This document shows, one piece after another, positions 1-7,521 of a stretch of DNA of 13,685 nt. How positions within the stretch are numbered: position 1 is the first letter of the stretch; the number at the start of each line of letters is the position of its first letter. Under the pieces are notes generated by a model, which ran no database searches, was not told the DNA's origin, and worked only from the letters and a program-made list of their open reading frames with translations. The translations under genes were made by a program, and so were the position numbers. Source of the stretch: Sulfurivirga sp964427185 (lineage in GTDB: Bacteria; Pseudomonadota; Gammaproteobacteria; Thiomicrospirales; Thiomicrospiraceae); the NCBI GenBank assembly GCA_964427185.1, contig CAYRSN010000031.1, positions 1-13,685 of the forward strand, written 5' to 3'.

Positions 1-58
1 TTTCGCAATATGGGACGCTATGTACACCTGTTAGCGCGCAAAACCTGACACACCACGT

Positions 59-1444
59 TTAAGAAGCAAGCGCCCTGTGCAGCTGCACAACCCGTCCTAT
101 CACAATGAGCGTTGGTGGCTTCAACGCATACTGATCCCGCGCTTCAACACAATCTGACAAAGTTGTTGTAACCACCTGTGCATGAGGGCGTGTAGCGTTT
201 TCAATGAGTGCCACAGGCGTGGCGGGATCAAGTCCATTATCCAGCAACTGCGCACGGATCATTGGCAGGTTTTTCAACCCCATATAAATCACCAGCGTGT
301 GGTTGGGCTGGGCGAGGCTGACCCAGTTATAGGGCAGGCCGCCCTCACGGCTGTGACCCGTGATAAAAGTAACCGCCTGTGCCATATCCCGATGCGTCAG
401 CGGCATACCGTAAAGCGCCGCTGCACCTGCGGCGGTGGTGATACCGGGCACCACAAGGAATTCCACCCCGGCGGTCATAAGCGCTTCCACCTCCTCACCG
501 CCGCGGCCAAAGATATAGGGATCCCCCCCTTTAAGCCGCGCCACTTTCTTGCCTGATTTAGCCGCATCAATCAGCAGCTGATTGATTTCTTCCTGAGTGT
601 AGGTATGGCCGCCAGCATGTTTGCCCACATACATCTGCTCCGCCTCGCGCCGTGCCAGATCCAGAATACGGCTGTCCACCAGGCGATCATAGAAAAGGAT
701 ATCCGCCTGCTGCAGCAACCGATGGGCTTTCAAAGTTAACAGCTCCGGATCCCCAGGCCCGCAGCCGATCAGATACACCTCGCCTTGAGATAGGGTCTCC
801 CCCTTTTTTTCAAAATCAAGTTTTTGCAAAATTTCAAAACGGGCGTTTTCCGGGTTTTTTTGCGCTTTTTCGATGAATTTTGGGGTCAGCAGCCGTTCCC
901 AGAAAGTTTTGCGGGTCTCAGGCGTGGGCAGGGCGGCCTTGACCTGTTCGCGGGTGTTCCCCAACAGCTGCGCCACCACGCCGATGCCCTGCGGCAGACA
1001 GCGTTCCAGCACGCCCTTGATCCAGCGAGCCAGAATGGGGCTGGCTCCGCCGGTGGACACCGCCACGGTCACCGGTGCTCGCTCAATAATGGCGGGCAGA
1101 ATAAAGTCGCACAGCTCGGTGACATCAGCTGTGTTGATCAGGATATTGCGTTCACGCGCCCACTGGGCGGCCTGATGGCTGACGGCTTCATCATCTGTGG
1201 CGGAGATAATCAGCAGAGGACGAGGCAGCTCAGCCACCGCCTCCGGTGAGAAGCTGGCCCGATGCCAACGCACCTTGCCTTCACTCAGATAGCGCTGCAG
1301 CTCCTGCGAAAGCTTTGGGGCGATCACATGCACCTCGGCACCCGCCTTGATCAGCAGGCTGGCTTTGCGTGCGGCCACGGCTCCGCCGCCAATGATCCAG
1401 CAGGAGTGGTCTTTCAGGTCAATGAAGATGGGCAGATAGTTCAT
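59..1444 (-). CDS. cysG: Siroheme synthase CysG (trifunctional)
   Basis: This protein converts uroporphyrinogen III to siroheme, the prosthetic group NirB needs, by SAM-dependent methylation, NAD-dependent precorrin-2 oxidation and ferrochelation. It is cytosolic. At 461 residues it matches full-length CysG (about 457). The N-terminal dehydrogenase/ferrochelatase module shows the dinucleotide motif IIGGGAVAARK (residues 17-27), a conserved NTADV segment with Asp107, and AVSTGG (128-133), whose serine aligns with the regulatory phosphoserine of Salmonella CysG. The C-terminal methyltransferase (SUMT) module starts near residue 222 with YLIGCGPGDPELLTLKA and contains LKGGDPYIFGRGGEE (about 304-318). 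The start MNYLPIF fits the family. The Shine-Dalgarno sequence is weak (GTGA just upstream). The linker around residues 187-220 is lysine-rich and AT-rich. The gene lies downstream of nasA on the same strand, separated from it by 193 bp that hold a decayed toxin-antitoxin locus. Confidence 0.96.
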   Translation of the reverse strand: MNYLPIFIDLKDHSCWIIGGGAVAARKASLLIKAGAEVHVIAPKLSQELQRYLSEGKVRWHRASFSPEAVAELPRPLLIISATDDEAVSHQAAQWARERNILINTADVTELCDFILPAIIERAPVTVAVSTGGASPILARWIKGVLERCLPQGIGVVAQLLGNTREQVKAALPTPETRKTFWERLLTPKFIEKAQKNPENARFEILQKLDFEKKGETLSQGEVYLIGCGPGDPELLTLKAHRLLQQADILFYDRLVDSRILDLARREAEQMYVGKHAGGHTYTQEEINQLLIDAAKSGKKVARLKGGDPYIFGRGGEEVEALMTAGVEFLVVPGITTAAGAAALYGMPLTHRDMAQAVTFITGHSREGGLPYNWVSLAQPNHTLVIYMGLKNLPMIRAQLLDNGLDPATPVALIENATRPHAQVVTTTLSDCVEARDQYALKPPTLIVIGRVVQLHRALAS

Positions 1445-1455
1445 AGCATCACGTT

Positions 1456-1474
1456 ATACTTGTATTACATGTAT
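1456..1474. promoter_or_regulatory. 19-bp operator-like inverted repeat upstream of the toxin-antitoxin remnant
   Basis: The sequence ATACTTGTATTACATGTAT is an inverted repeat centred on 1465, with 8 of 9 base pairs complementary (mismatch only at 1460/1470). It sits 16 bp before the ATG of the remnant ORF and 12 bp before the divergent cysG start. Type II antitoxins with ribbon-helix-helix folds usually bind palindromes like this to autorepress their operon, so this is probably the old operator. The DNA symmetry is seen directly. The operator role, and any present effect on cysG, is inference. No convincing -35 box accompanies it. Confidence 0.5.
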
Positions 1475-1490
1475 GTCGAGAGGGTTTGCC

Positions 1491-1637
1491 ATGATCAGCG
1501 TACGACTGGATGAGCAGTTGGAGGCGGAACTGAACCGGTTGGCGCGGTTGACCAACCGGCTCAAGAGTTTTTTTGACGATGACCGGATTGTGGTTGAGAT
1601 TATCAAGGTCGGTCATCGTCAATCCATCTATCGCTGA
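1491..1637 (+). pseudogene. Fused relic of a RelB/RelE-type toxin-antitoxin pair (48 codons)
   Basis: This short ORF has an SD-like GAGAGGG about 7 bp before its ATG. Residues 1-28 (MISVRLDEQLEAELNRLARL, then TNRLKSFF) look like the first strand and helix of a ribbon-helix-helix antitoxin, where relatives read as MLxIRLDxxLE...LAxxTGRxKSFY. Residues 29-48 (DDDRIVVEIIKVGHRQSIYR) look like the last strand of a RelE-type toxin, whose members typically end DDRxVVxxxxVGHRxxVYR. The two halves are in frame, so the simplest reading is one internal deletion that removed the rest of the antitoxin and most of the toxin. The join lies near 1569-1580. The stop codon ends one base before the end of the convergent nasA gene. 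Neither half would be active: the antitoxin lacks its second helix and toxin-binding tail, and the toxin lacks its fold. An expressed microprotein cannot be excluded. Confidence 0.72.
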
Positions 1638-4280
1638 TCAGCCCAGCTCTTTGGCCAGAATTTCAGTCAGCTCGGGAATGCAGGAGCCGCAGTTGGTGCC
1701 GGCACGCAGGGCTTTGCCGATCTCCTCAACACTGGTGAGCTTCTGCTCATGGATGGCCTCCACAATGATGTTGAGTCCTACACCGAAGCAGGAACAGATG
1801 ATGGGCCCCACATCTTTGGCGCCAGAGGCCTGGCCGGCCAGCAGGCTGCGGCGGGTGGCCTGATCCAGCTCCAGATCGGCGAAGCATTCACCCAGCCACT
1901 GACGGGTGGGCAGATCAAGGCTTGGGCTTAGAAACAGCACCCGTGCCAGCCGTCCATTGACCAGCCAGGCGGCACGGTAGGTGCCGGCGGCAGGATCCCT
2001 AAGCTCAATCAGGGTGCTATTGTCCGGCGCTAAGATTTTCAGCAGTTCATCAAACTCTGCCGGGGTACGGTTGGCCACTTCATAGCGCACGAAGTGTTTG
2101 CCGAGTATTTTTGCCCAGTAACCGAAGCCGGAAACATTCACCTCCTCCCGAGAGAGGATAAAGCCATACTGCTGTGCGCCCCAAGGCTCGAAACTGACCA
2201 CGGCGTGTTTCAGCTCCGGCTGGCCGGAGATGGGGTCGGTGTAAGGCGGCACCAGCCTGTCCACTCGGGGATTGCTGGCGAACTGTTCTGTCCAGTGCAT
2301 AGGCACAAACAGCTGCCCAGGACGCACGGTGTCAGTGATTTCCGCCCGCACGACAATATCGCTACGGTCGTTGTAGATACGCACCAGCTCACCATCTTTC
2401 AGGCTTTTGGCATCTTCGGGATGAATCTGCACGAATGGCTCGCCCCGGTGGCTGAACAGCCGGACGGCCTTGCCGGTGCGAGTCATGGTGTGCCACTGGT
2501 CCCGCAGGCGACCGGTATTGAGGCGGAAAGGGTATTCCGCTGTGGGCTGGTTTTTCGGTGGGCGCGGGGTGATGGCAATAAACTGCGCCTTACCGGAAGG
2601 AGTGAAGAAATGCCCGTCGGTGAACATGCGTGGCGTGCCTTCAGGTCGTTCCGGGGTGATGGGCCAGGGTTTGGGCTGCCAGTTGTCATAGGCGGCCTGG
2701 TCGAAGTTCTCTGGCAGGTGAATCATCAGATCCCACTGACCGTTGTTTTCAAAGCAGGTTTGAGCGACGTATTCCTTGAAGATCTGCCAGCTGGCGTCAT
2801 AGTCAAAGCCTGCAAAGCCCATCTGCTGCGCTACCTTGGTCAGCCACCACCAATCTGGGCGGGCGTTTTGAGGGCCGTCCATGAACTTGCGCTGGCGGCT
2901 GATGGTGCGGTCGGAGTTGGTGACCATGCCATCGGTCTCGCCCCAGGTGAGCGCTGGCAGCACCACATGGGCGCAGACGGTGGTATCGGTGTATTCCATG
3001 CAGTCGGAGACCACGACGAAATCCGCCTTTTTCAGCGCCTCGCGCACAAAGTCGGCATCCGGCATAGAGTCCACCGGGTTGGTGTTGATAATCCAGATGG
3101 CTTTGATCTCGCCCGCATGGAGCGCCTGAAACATATCCACCGCCTTTTTGCCGGGCTTGCGGGCGATGGTGGGACTTTGCCAGAAACGCTGCACCCGGTC
3201 GATGTCTACTTCGTTGAAGTCCATGTGGGCGGCAAGCATATTGGCCAGCCCGCCCACTTCACGCCCACCCATGGCGTTGGGCTGGCCGGTAATGGAAAAC
3301 GGCCCCATGCCCGGCTTGCCGATGCGCCCTGCGGCCAGATGGGTGTTGATAATGGCGTTGGATTTGTCCACACCGGAGGTGGACTGGTTCACGCCCTGGG
3401 AGTAGAGGGTGACGGTTTTATCCGTCTCTACCACCCAGCGGTAGAAGGTCTCCAGTACCGCTCTGTCCAGCCCGCACTGTTGCGCCACGGCATCCAGATC
3501 AGTGGCGCTCTGGCGAGCTGCATCCAGCGCCGCTTCAAAGCCTTCCGTATGAGCAGCAATAAAGGTCTGATCCAGCTTGCCGTTGTCCGCCAGCGCCACC
3601 AGCAAGCCATTGAACAGTAGCGCATCCATACCCGGTTCAATGGGCAGGTGCAGGTCGGCCAGGTCGCAGGTGGCGGTGCGGCGCGGGTCGATAACCACCA
3701 CTTTCATTTCTGGGCGCGCCTTTTTCGCCGCAGCGATGCGCTGATAGACGATGGGGTGCGCCCAGGCAGTGTTGGAGCCCACCAGCACGATCAGATCCGC
3801 CAGCTCCAAATCTTCATAGGTGCAAGGCACGGTGTCTGAGCCGAAGGCGCGTTTGTAGCCCGCCACGGCAGAGGACATGCACAGGCGGGAGTTAGTGTCG
3901 ATATTGCCTGAGCCGATGTAACCTTTCATGAATTTATTGGCTACATAGTAGTCTTCCGTCAGCAGCTGTCCGGAGACATAGAAGGCCACACTCTCAGATC
4001 CGTATTGCTCGATGGTTTCCTTGAAACGGCGTGCTACCAGTGCAACGGCAGTATCGATGTCAGTGTATTTACCATTAACCTTGGGCTGCATCAGGCGGCC
4101 GTTGAAGTCGATGGTCTCTCCGGCACTGGAGCCTTTGACGCACAGGCGACCATAGTTGGCGGGGTGCTGTTTATCGCCCTGTACTGCCACGGCGATTTCG
4201 CCCAAACGGTGGTCAACAGTGATGTCCATGCCGCAGCCAACGCCGCAGTAGGGGCAGGTGGTTTTAATGGTCTGTTTCAT
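1638..4280 (-). CDS. nasA: Assimilatory nitrate reductase, catalytic subunit (C-terminal BFD-like domain)
   Basis: This enzyme reduces nitrate to nitrite in the cytoplasm using a Mo-bis-molybdopterin guanine dinucleotide centre. The N-terminus carries the [4Fe-4S] ligands Cys9, Cys12, Cys16 and Cys47 (CPYCGVGCG ... GRLCVKG). Cys134 in NTNSRLCMSSAV is the expected Mo ligand. The molybdopterin oxidoreductase core and dinucleotide-binding domain follow. The last roughly 55 residues form a BFD-like [2Fe-2S] domain with Cys829, Cys831, Cys864 and Cys867, as in the Klebsiella-type NasA (about 866 residues; here 880). There is no Tat signal, which fits a cytosolic assimilatory enzyme rather than periplasmic NapA. 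The gene follows nirD with a 91-bp gap that holds a strong hairpin. The SD before the ATG is poor, so translation may depend on upstream structure. Electrons probably come from the flavoprotein at 7522-8739 through the BFD cluster. That pairing is inferred. Confidence 0.96.
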   Translation of the reverse strand: MKQTIKTTCPYCGVGCGMDITVDHRLGEIAVAVQGDKQHPANYGRLCVKGSSAGETIDFNGRLMQPKVNGKYTDIDTAVALVARRFKETIEQYGSESVAFYVSGQLLTEDYYVANKFMKGYIGSGNIDTNSRLCMSSAVAGYKRAFGSDTVPCTYEDLELADLIVLVGSNTAWAHPIVYQRIAAAKKARPEMKVVVIDPRRTATCDLADLHLPIEPGMDALLFNGLLVALADNGKLDQTFIAAHTEGFEAALDAARQSATDLDAVAQQCGLDRAVLETFYRWVVETDKTVTLYSQGVNQSTSGVDKSNAIINTHLAAGRIGKPGMGPFSITGQPNAMGGREVGGLANMLAAHMDFNEVDIDRVQRFWQSPTIARKPGKKAVDMFQALHAGEIKAIWIINTNPVDSMPDADFVREALKKADFVVVSDCMEYTDTTVCAHVVLPALTWGETDGMVTNSDRTISRQRKFMDGPQNARPDWWWLTKVAQQMGFAGFDYDASWQIFKEYVAQTCFENNGQWDLMIHLPENFDQAAYDNWQPKPWPITPERPEGTPRMFTDGHFFTPSGKAQFIAITPRPPKNQPTAEYPFRLNTGRLRDQWHTMTRTGKAVRLFSHRGEPFVQIHPEDAKSLKDGELVRIYNDRSDIVVRAEITDTVRPGQLFVPMHWTEQFASNPRVDRLVPPYTDPISGQPELKHAVVSFEPWGAQQYGFILSREEVNVSGFGYWAKILGKHFVRYEVANRTPAEFDELLKILAPDNSTLIELRDPAAGTYRAAWLVNGRLARVLFLSPSLDLPTRQWLGECFADLELDQATRRSLLAGQASGAKDVGPIICSCFGVGLNIIVEAIHEQKLTSVEEIGKALRAGTNCGSCIPELTEILAKELG

Positions 4281-4312
4281 AAAAACTTTGTCCGGTCATC
4301 TTCTCAAAAGGA

Positions 4313-4348
4313 ACAGACCTTTATGCACCCGAGCACATAAAGGTCTGT
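4313..4348 (-). promoter_or_regulatory. Strong intercistronic hairpin between nirD and nasA
   Basis: A perfect 13-bp inverted repeat (arms 4313-4325 and 4336-4348, arm ACAGACCTTTATG on the plus strand) flanks a 10-nt loop in the nirD-nasA gap. In the transcript it is preceded by a small hairpin (4351-4364) with a GC-rich 5-bp stem and GCAA loop. It is followed by a weak pyrimidine stretch (TTCCTTTT), not a clean U-tract. It could be a partial terminator, or an RNA-processing or stability element that sets the nasA:nirBD ratio. The structure is directly visible. The function is inference. Confidence 0.55.
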
Positions 4349-4371
4349 CGCCGGGTTGCCCCGGCTATGGA

Positions 4372-4710
4372 TCAGGCAGCTTGAGCGGCGGATTCTACAT
4401 CCACCAGCACATCGTCTCCCTCGATTTTAGCGGGGAAGACGGGGATGGACAGCTCTTTGCCATCCATGTGTTTGCCGGTGATCAGGCTGTAGTGGTCTTT
4501 ATAAAGCGGGCTGGCCACCATCAGCTCACCGTTGAGATCCCCGCAGATGCCGCGGAAAATGACATTGGCATTGGAAGCGGGATCATGATTGCCCACAGCA
4601 TAAACCTGGTCATCAATGTAAAACAGCGCCACCTGCACATCGCCTACTTTGGCGGCGATGCCGGCATCCTTGATGAGATCGTCTTTATTGCAGACTTTGA
4701 CAAAAGCCAT
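4372..4710 (-). CDS. nirD: Nitrite reductase [NAD(P)H] small subunit NirD
   Basis: NirD is the small partner of NirB in cytosolic siroheme nitrite reductase, which makes ammonium from nitrite. It has 112 residues, the usual length for the family. The fold is Rieske-like but without the cluster ligands: no CxH/CxxH pair is present, as expected for NirD. Family-typical segments are the YAVGNHDP region (normally AxGNxDP), ANVIFRGICGD and VASPLYKDHYSL. A good Shine-Dalgarno sequence (AAGAGGA at 4724-4718, minus strand) precedes the ATG. In most genomes nirD follows nirB within a few bases. Here 240 bp separate them, and most of that is a palindromic insertion-like element, so nirD translation cannot be directly coupled to nirB. 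Confidence 0.95.
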   Translation of the reverse strand: MAFVKVCNKDDLIKDAGIAAKVGDVQVALFYIDDQVYAVGNHDPASNANVIFRGICGDLNGELMVASPLYKDHYSLITGKHMDGKELSIPVFPAKIEGDDVLVDVESAAQAA

Positions 4711-4755
4711 AATTGTGTCCTCTTAAATTCAGGTTCCCATTGGTCAGTTGGTTAT

Positions 4756-4934
4756 AAGGATGGTTTGCGCAGCGATTTACGGAGCCATTTAGTCGCTGTT
4801 AGCGTCAACAGCGGAATAGCGGCGAGCATGTTTGAGCCGACGATCACGGTGTGATCGTCGGTGAGTTCGCAGCCGCCCGCTGTAGCTTTACAGCGACTTG
4901 ATGGCGGAGTTCATAAGCGAGCAAAACCATCCTT
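4756..4934. repeat. MITE-like imperfect palindrome with three internal hairpins
   Basis: The gap between nirB and nirD folds back on itself. The termini AAGGATGGTTT (4756-4766) and its exact complement (4924-4934) are 11-bp inverted repeats. Further nested complementary blocks are 4784-4788/4901-4905, 4791-4799/4890-4898, 4808-4814/4877-4883 and a central 11-bp stem 4837-4847/4851-4861 with a 3-nt loop. Each half can instead form its own 7-bp hairpin (4794-4800/4807-4813 and 4878-4884/4889-4895), giving a cloverleaf. It has no coding capacity. Size, terminal repeats and location in an operon gap fit a miniature inverted-repeat element. TTAT occurs on both flanks (4752-4755, 4936-4939) but is too short and AT-rich to prove a target duplication. 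I do not recognise the family. Confidence 0.65.
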
Positions 4935-4950
4935 TTTATCATTTATGTGT

Positions 4951-7506
4951 TCAGGCATTGGGGCGGATTTCCACCGCAATACCCTTAAGTTTCTCTTCCG
5001 GTGTGGCCGGGCGGTACATGCCGGCCAGCTCTTCTTTTACAAATACAACATTCGGGTCACGTTCGTCTGAATTGACGAACATGCGGAATTTTTCGCGCAC
5101 TTCCGGATTGTGCACCGCTTCATACCAGTCATCCTTGTAGGTATCGCGGATGAACTGCATCTGCCGCTCCAGCTCGTCGCAGATGCCCAAGCTGTCGTTG
5201 ATGACCACGTCCTTCAGGTAGTCCAGCCCCCCTTCCAGGTTCTCCAGCCAGCGGGCAGTGCGCTGCAGGCGGTCGGCGGTGCGGATGTAGAACATGAGGA
5301 AGCGGTCAATGTATTTGAACAGGGTTTCTTCATCCAGATCAGTGGCAAACAGATCCGCATGGCGGGGTTTCATGCCGCCGTTGCCGCACACATAAAGGTT
5401 CCAGCCGTTTTCGGTGGCAATGACACCCACATCCTTGGCCTGAGCTTCGGCACACTCACGGGTACAGCCAGAGGCACCCATTTTGATCTTGTGCGGGGCA
5501 CGCAAACCTTTATAACGGTTTTCCAATTTAATCGCCATGGAAATGGAATCATCCACACCATAGCGGCACCAGGTGGAGCCAACACAGGATTTCACTGTGC
5601 GCAACGACTTGGCATAGGCCTGACCAGACTCAAACCCTGCTGCCAGCAGCTCTTCCCAAATAGCAGGCAGGTCGTTGAGCTGTGCGCCGAACATGACGAT
5701 ACGCTGACCGCCATTGATCTTGGTGTAAAGGTTGTATTTCTTAGCCACCTGACCGATAACAATGAGTTTTTCCGGGGTGATGACACCGCCCGGCACCCGT
5801 GGAATGACGGAATAGGTGCCATCTTTCTGCAGGTTGCCCAGGAAACGGTCGTTGGTGTCCTGCAGGCCGATCTTGTCCTCTTCCATAGCGAAGCTGTTAT
5901 ACACATCGGCGAAGATGGAGGCCACTGCGGGCTTACAGATATCACAGCCATGACCCTGGCCGCGTTTTTCCAGCAGCTCGTCGAAGGTTTTGATGCCCTC
6001 CACCTGAATGATGTGGAACAGCTCCTGACGGGAATAAGGGAAGTGCTCGCAGATGTCTTTTTTGACTTCAACGCCGCGCTGCTCCAACTCGTAGTTAACG
6101 ATGTCGGAGACCAGCTGGGTACAGCCACCACAGCCGGTACAGGCTTGCGTCACTGCCTTGACATCCGCAAGGGTTGCAGCACCACCTTCAATCGCCTGAA
6201 TAATGTCGCCTTTGCTCACATCGTAGCAAGAACACACCTGTGCACTCTCCGGCAAAGCAGCAGGACCGAACAGATTGCTGCTGGAACCGGAACGCTGCGG
6301 CAGGATCAGGTCGTCTGGGTGTTCCGGTAGTTCCATATCGTTGAGATAGAGCTGTAGCAGATTACCATAATCGGAGGCATCCCCCACCAGCACAGCACCG
6401 AGGAGTTTTTTCTTGTCTTCGGAGACGACAATTTTCTTATAAATCTCTTCCGGCTCATTCTGATACACATAGGTATGCGCACCGGGGGTCATACCATGCG
6501 GATCACCGATGGAACCTACATCTACGCCCATCAATTTCAGCTTGGTGGACATGTCCGCACCGGTAAAGGTAGCGGTGATGCCCTGCAATTGATTAACCAC
6601 AGCCTGTGCCATGGCATAACCGGGTGCGACCAACCCGTAGATAATACCGTCATGCAGCGCACACTCACCAATGGCCCAGATGGAAGGATCGGAGGTGAGC
6701 AGCATATCATCTACTACAATGCCGCCACGCGGCCCCAGCTTCAGACCGATTTTTTTGGCCAGATCATCTCGAGGGCGGATACCGGTGGAAAAGAGCACAA
6801 TATCGGTTTCCAGCTCCTCTCCATCAGCGAAAACCATTTTATTGCGGCTGTTTTCACCGTCAGTGATCAAGGTGGTGTTCTTATCCGTATGAACAAATAC
6901 ACCCAGCTTTTCGATCTTACGTTTCAACAGTGCCGCACCAGCATCATCCAGCTGGACGGGCATCAAACGGGAGGCAAACTCTACCACATGGGTTTCCAGT
7001 CCCAGATCAGCCAGTGCCTTGGCAGCTTCCAACCCCAGCAGGCCACCGCCGACCACAACGCCTTTTTTGGAAACCTTGGCCTTGGCTTCAATCATTTCCA
7101 AATCTTCAATCGTGCGGTACACCAGGCAGTCTTCACGGTCGTTGCCCTCAATAGGCGGCACAAAAGGCACGGAACCCGTGGCCATCACCAGCTTGTCATA
7201 GTGAATTTCTCGGCCCTTTTCGGAATAGACGATCTTTTTGCGCCGGTCAATATTAACCACCGGATCTCCCAGATAGGCATGAATCCCATGCTCTTCGTAA
7301 AAGCCCGGAGGCACCAAAGAAAGATCTTCAGCGGTTTTACCGGAGAAGTAGCTGGATAGATACACACGGTCGTATGCCGGGCGTGGTTCCTCGCCAAACA
7401 CATGGACTTCATAGTGCTCCAGCAAGCCGGCATCTACCAATTTTTCTAAAAAGTTATGGCCGACCATGCCGTTGCCGACAACAACAAGGGTCTGTTTTTT
7501 GCTCAT
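4951..7506 (-). CDS. nirB: Nitrite reductase [NAD(P)H] large subunit NirB
   Basis: NirB is a cytosolic siroheme/[4Fe-4S]/FAD enzyme that carries out the six-electron reduction of nitrite to ammonium using NAD(P)H. Domains in order: FAD-binding Rossmann fold with GNGMVG (11-16); NAD-binding GGGLLG (153-158) and TSDPSIWAIGEC (271-282); BFD-like [2Fe-2S] domain with Cys425, Cys427, Cys456 and Cys459; then a second Cys pair in GHGCDICKP (521, 524). Two nitrite/sulfite reductase repeats follow, with the siroheme-[4Fe-4S] ligands Cys641, Cys647, Cys681 and Cys685 (CVGSTWC ... GCTREC). Length 851 is normal. An AAAGAGAG Shine-Dalgarno sequence lies in the 15-bp gap after the upstream flavoprotein, so the two are cotranscribed. 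nirD follows only after a 240-bp gap occupied by a palindromic element. Confidence 0.97.
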   Translation of the reverse strand: MSKKQTLVVVGNGMVGHNFLEKLVDAGLLEHYEVHVFGEEPRPAYDRVYLSSYFSGKTAEDLSLVPPGFYEEHGIHAYLGDPVVNIDRRKKIVYSEKGREIHYDKLVMATGSVPFVPPIEGNDREDCLVYRTIEDLEMIEAKAKVSKKGVVVGGGLLGLEAAKALADLGLETHVVEFASRLMPVQLDDAGAALLKRKIEKLGVFVHTDKNTTLITDGENSRNKMVFADGEELETDIVLFSTGIRPRDDLAKKIGLKLGPRGGIVVDDMLLTSDPSIWAIGECALHDGIIYGLVAPGYAMAQAVVNQLQGITATFTGADMSTKLKLMGVDVGSIGDPHGMTPGAHTYVYQNEPEEIYKKIVVSEDKKKLLGAVLVGDASDYGNLLQLYLNDMELPEHPDDLILPQRSGSSSNLFGPAALPESAQVCSCYDVSKGDIIQAIEGGAATLADVKAVTQACTGCGGCTQLVSDIVNYELEQRGVEVKKDICEHFPYSRQELFHIIQVEGIKTFDELLEKRGQGHGCDICKPAVASIFADVYNSFAMEEDKIGLQDTNDRFLGNLQKDGTYSVIPRVPGGVITPEKLIVIGQVAKKYNLYTKINGGQRIVMFGAQLNDLPAIWEELLAAGFESGQAYAKSLRTVKSCVGSTWCRYGVDDSISMAIKLENRYKGLRAPHKIKMGASGCTRECAEAQAKDVGVIATENGWNLYVCGNGGMKPRHADLFATDLDEETLFKYIDRFLMFYIRTADRLQRTARWLENLEGGLDYLKDVVINDSLGICDELERQMQFIRDTYKDDWYEAVHNPEVREKFRMFVNSDERDPNVVFVKEELAGMYRPATPEEKLKGIAVEIRPNA

Positions 7507-7521
7507 GGTTCGTTTCTCTCT

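Noticed and set aside
1..58. Terminator or gene end downstream of cysG
   Set aside because: No stem with a T-run and no recognisable coding frame is visible in these 58 bases. The cysG transcript end must lie outside the window or be factor-dependent.
2094..3620. 508-codon open frame on the plus strand inside nasA
   Set aside because: It is antisense to a well-supported gene, has no recognisable domain or ribosome-binding site, and is explained by codon bias of nasA in the complementary frame.
4281..4371. Possible ANTAR (NasR/NasT-type) antitermination leader before nasA
   Set aside because: Such leaders need paired hairpins with hexaloops carrying A at position 1 and G at position 4, followed by a terminator. 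The loops here do not fit and there is no U-tract.
4752..4939. TTAT on both sides of the palindromic element as a target-site duplication
   Set aside because: Four AT-only bases in an AT-rich flank, not symmetrically spaced from the element ends, are too likely by chance. I mention it but do not claim it.
5110..6330. 406-codon open frame on the plus strand inside nirB
   Set aside because: Same reasoning: the complementary-frame shadow of nirB, with low-complexity hydrophobic/His-rich composition and no family resemblance.
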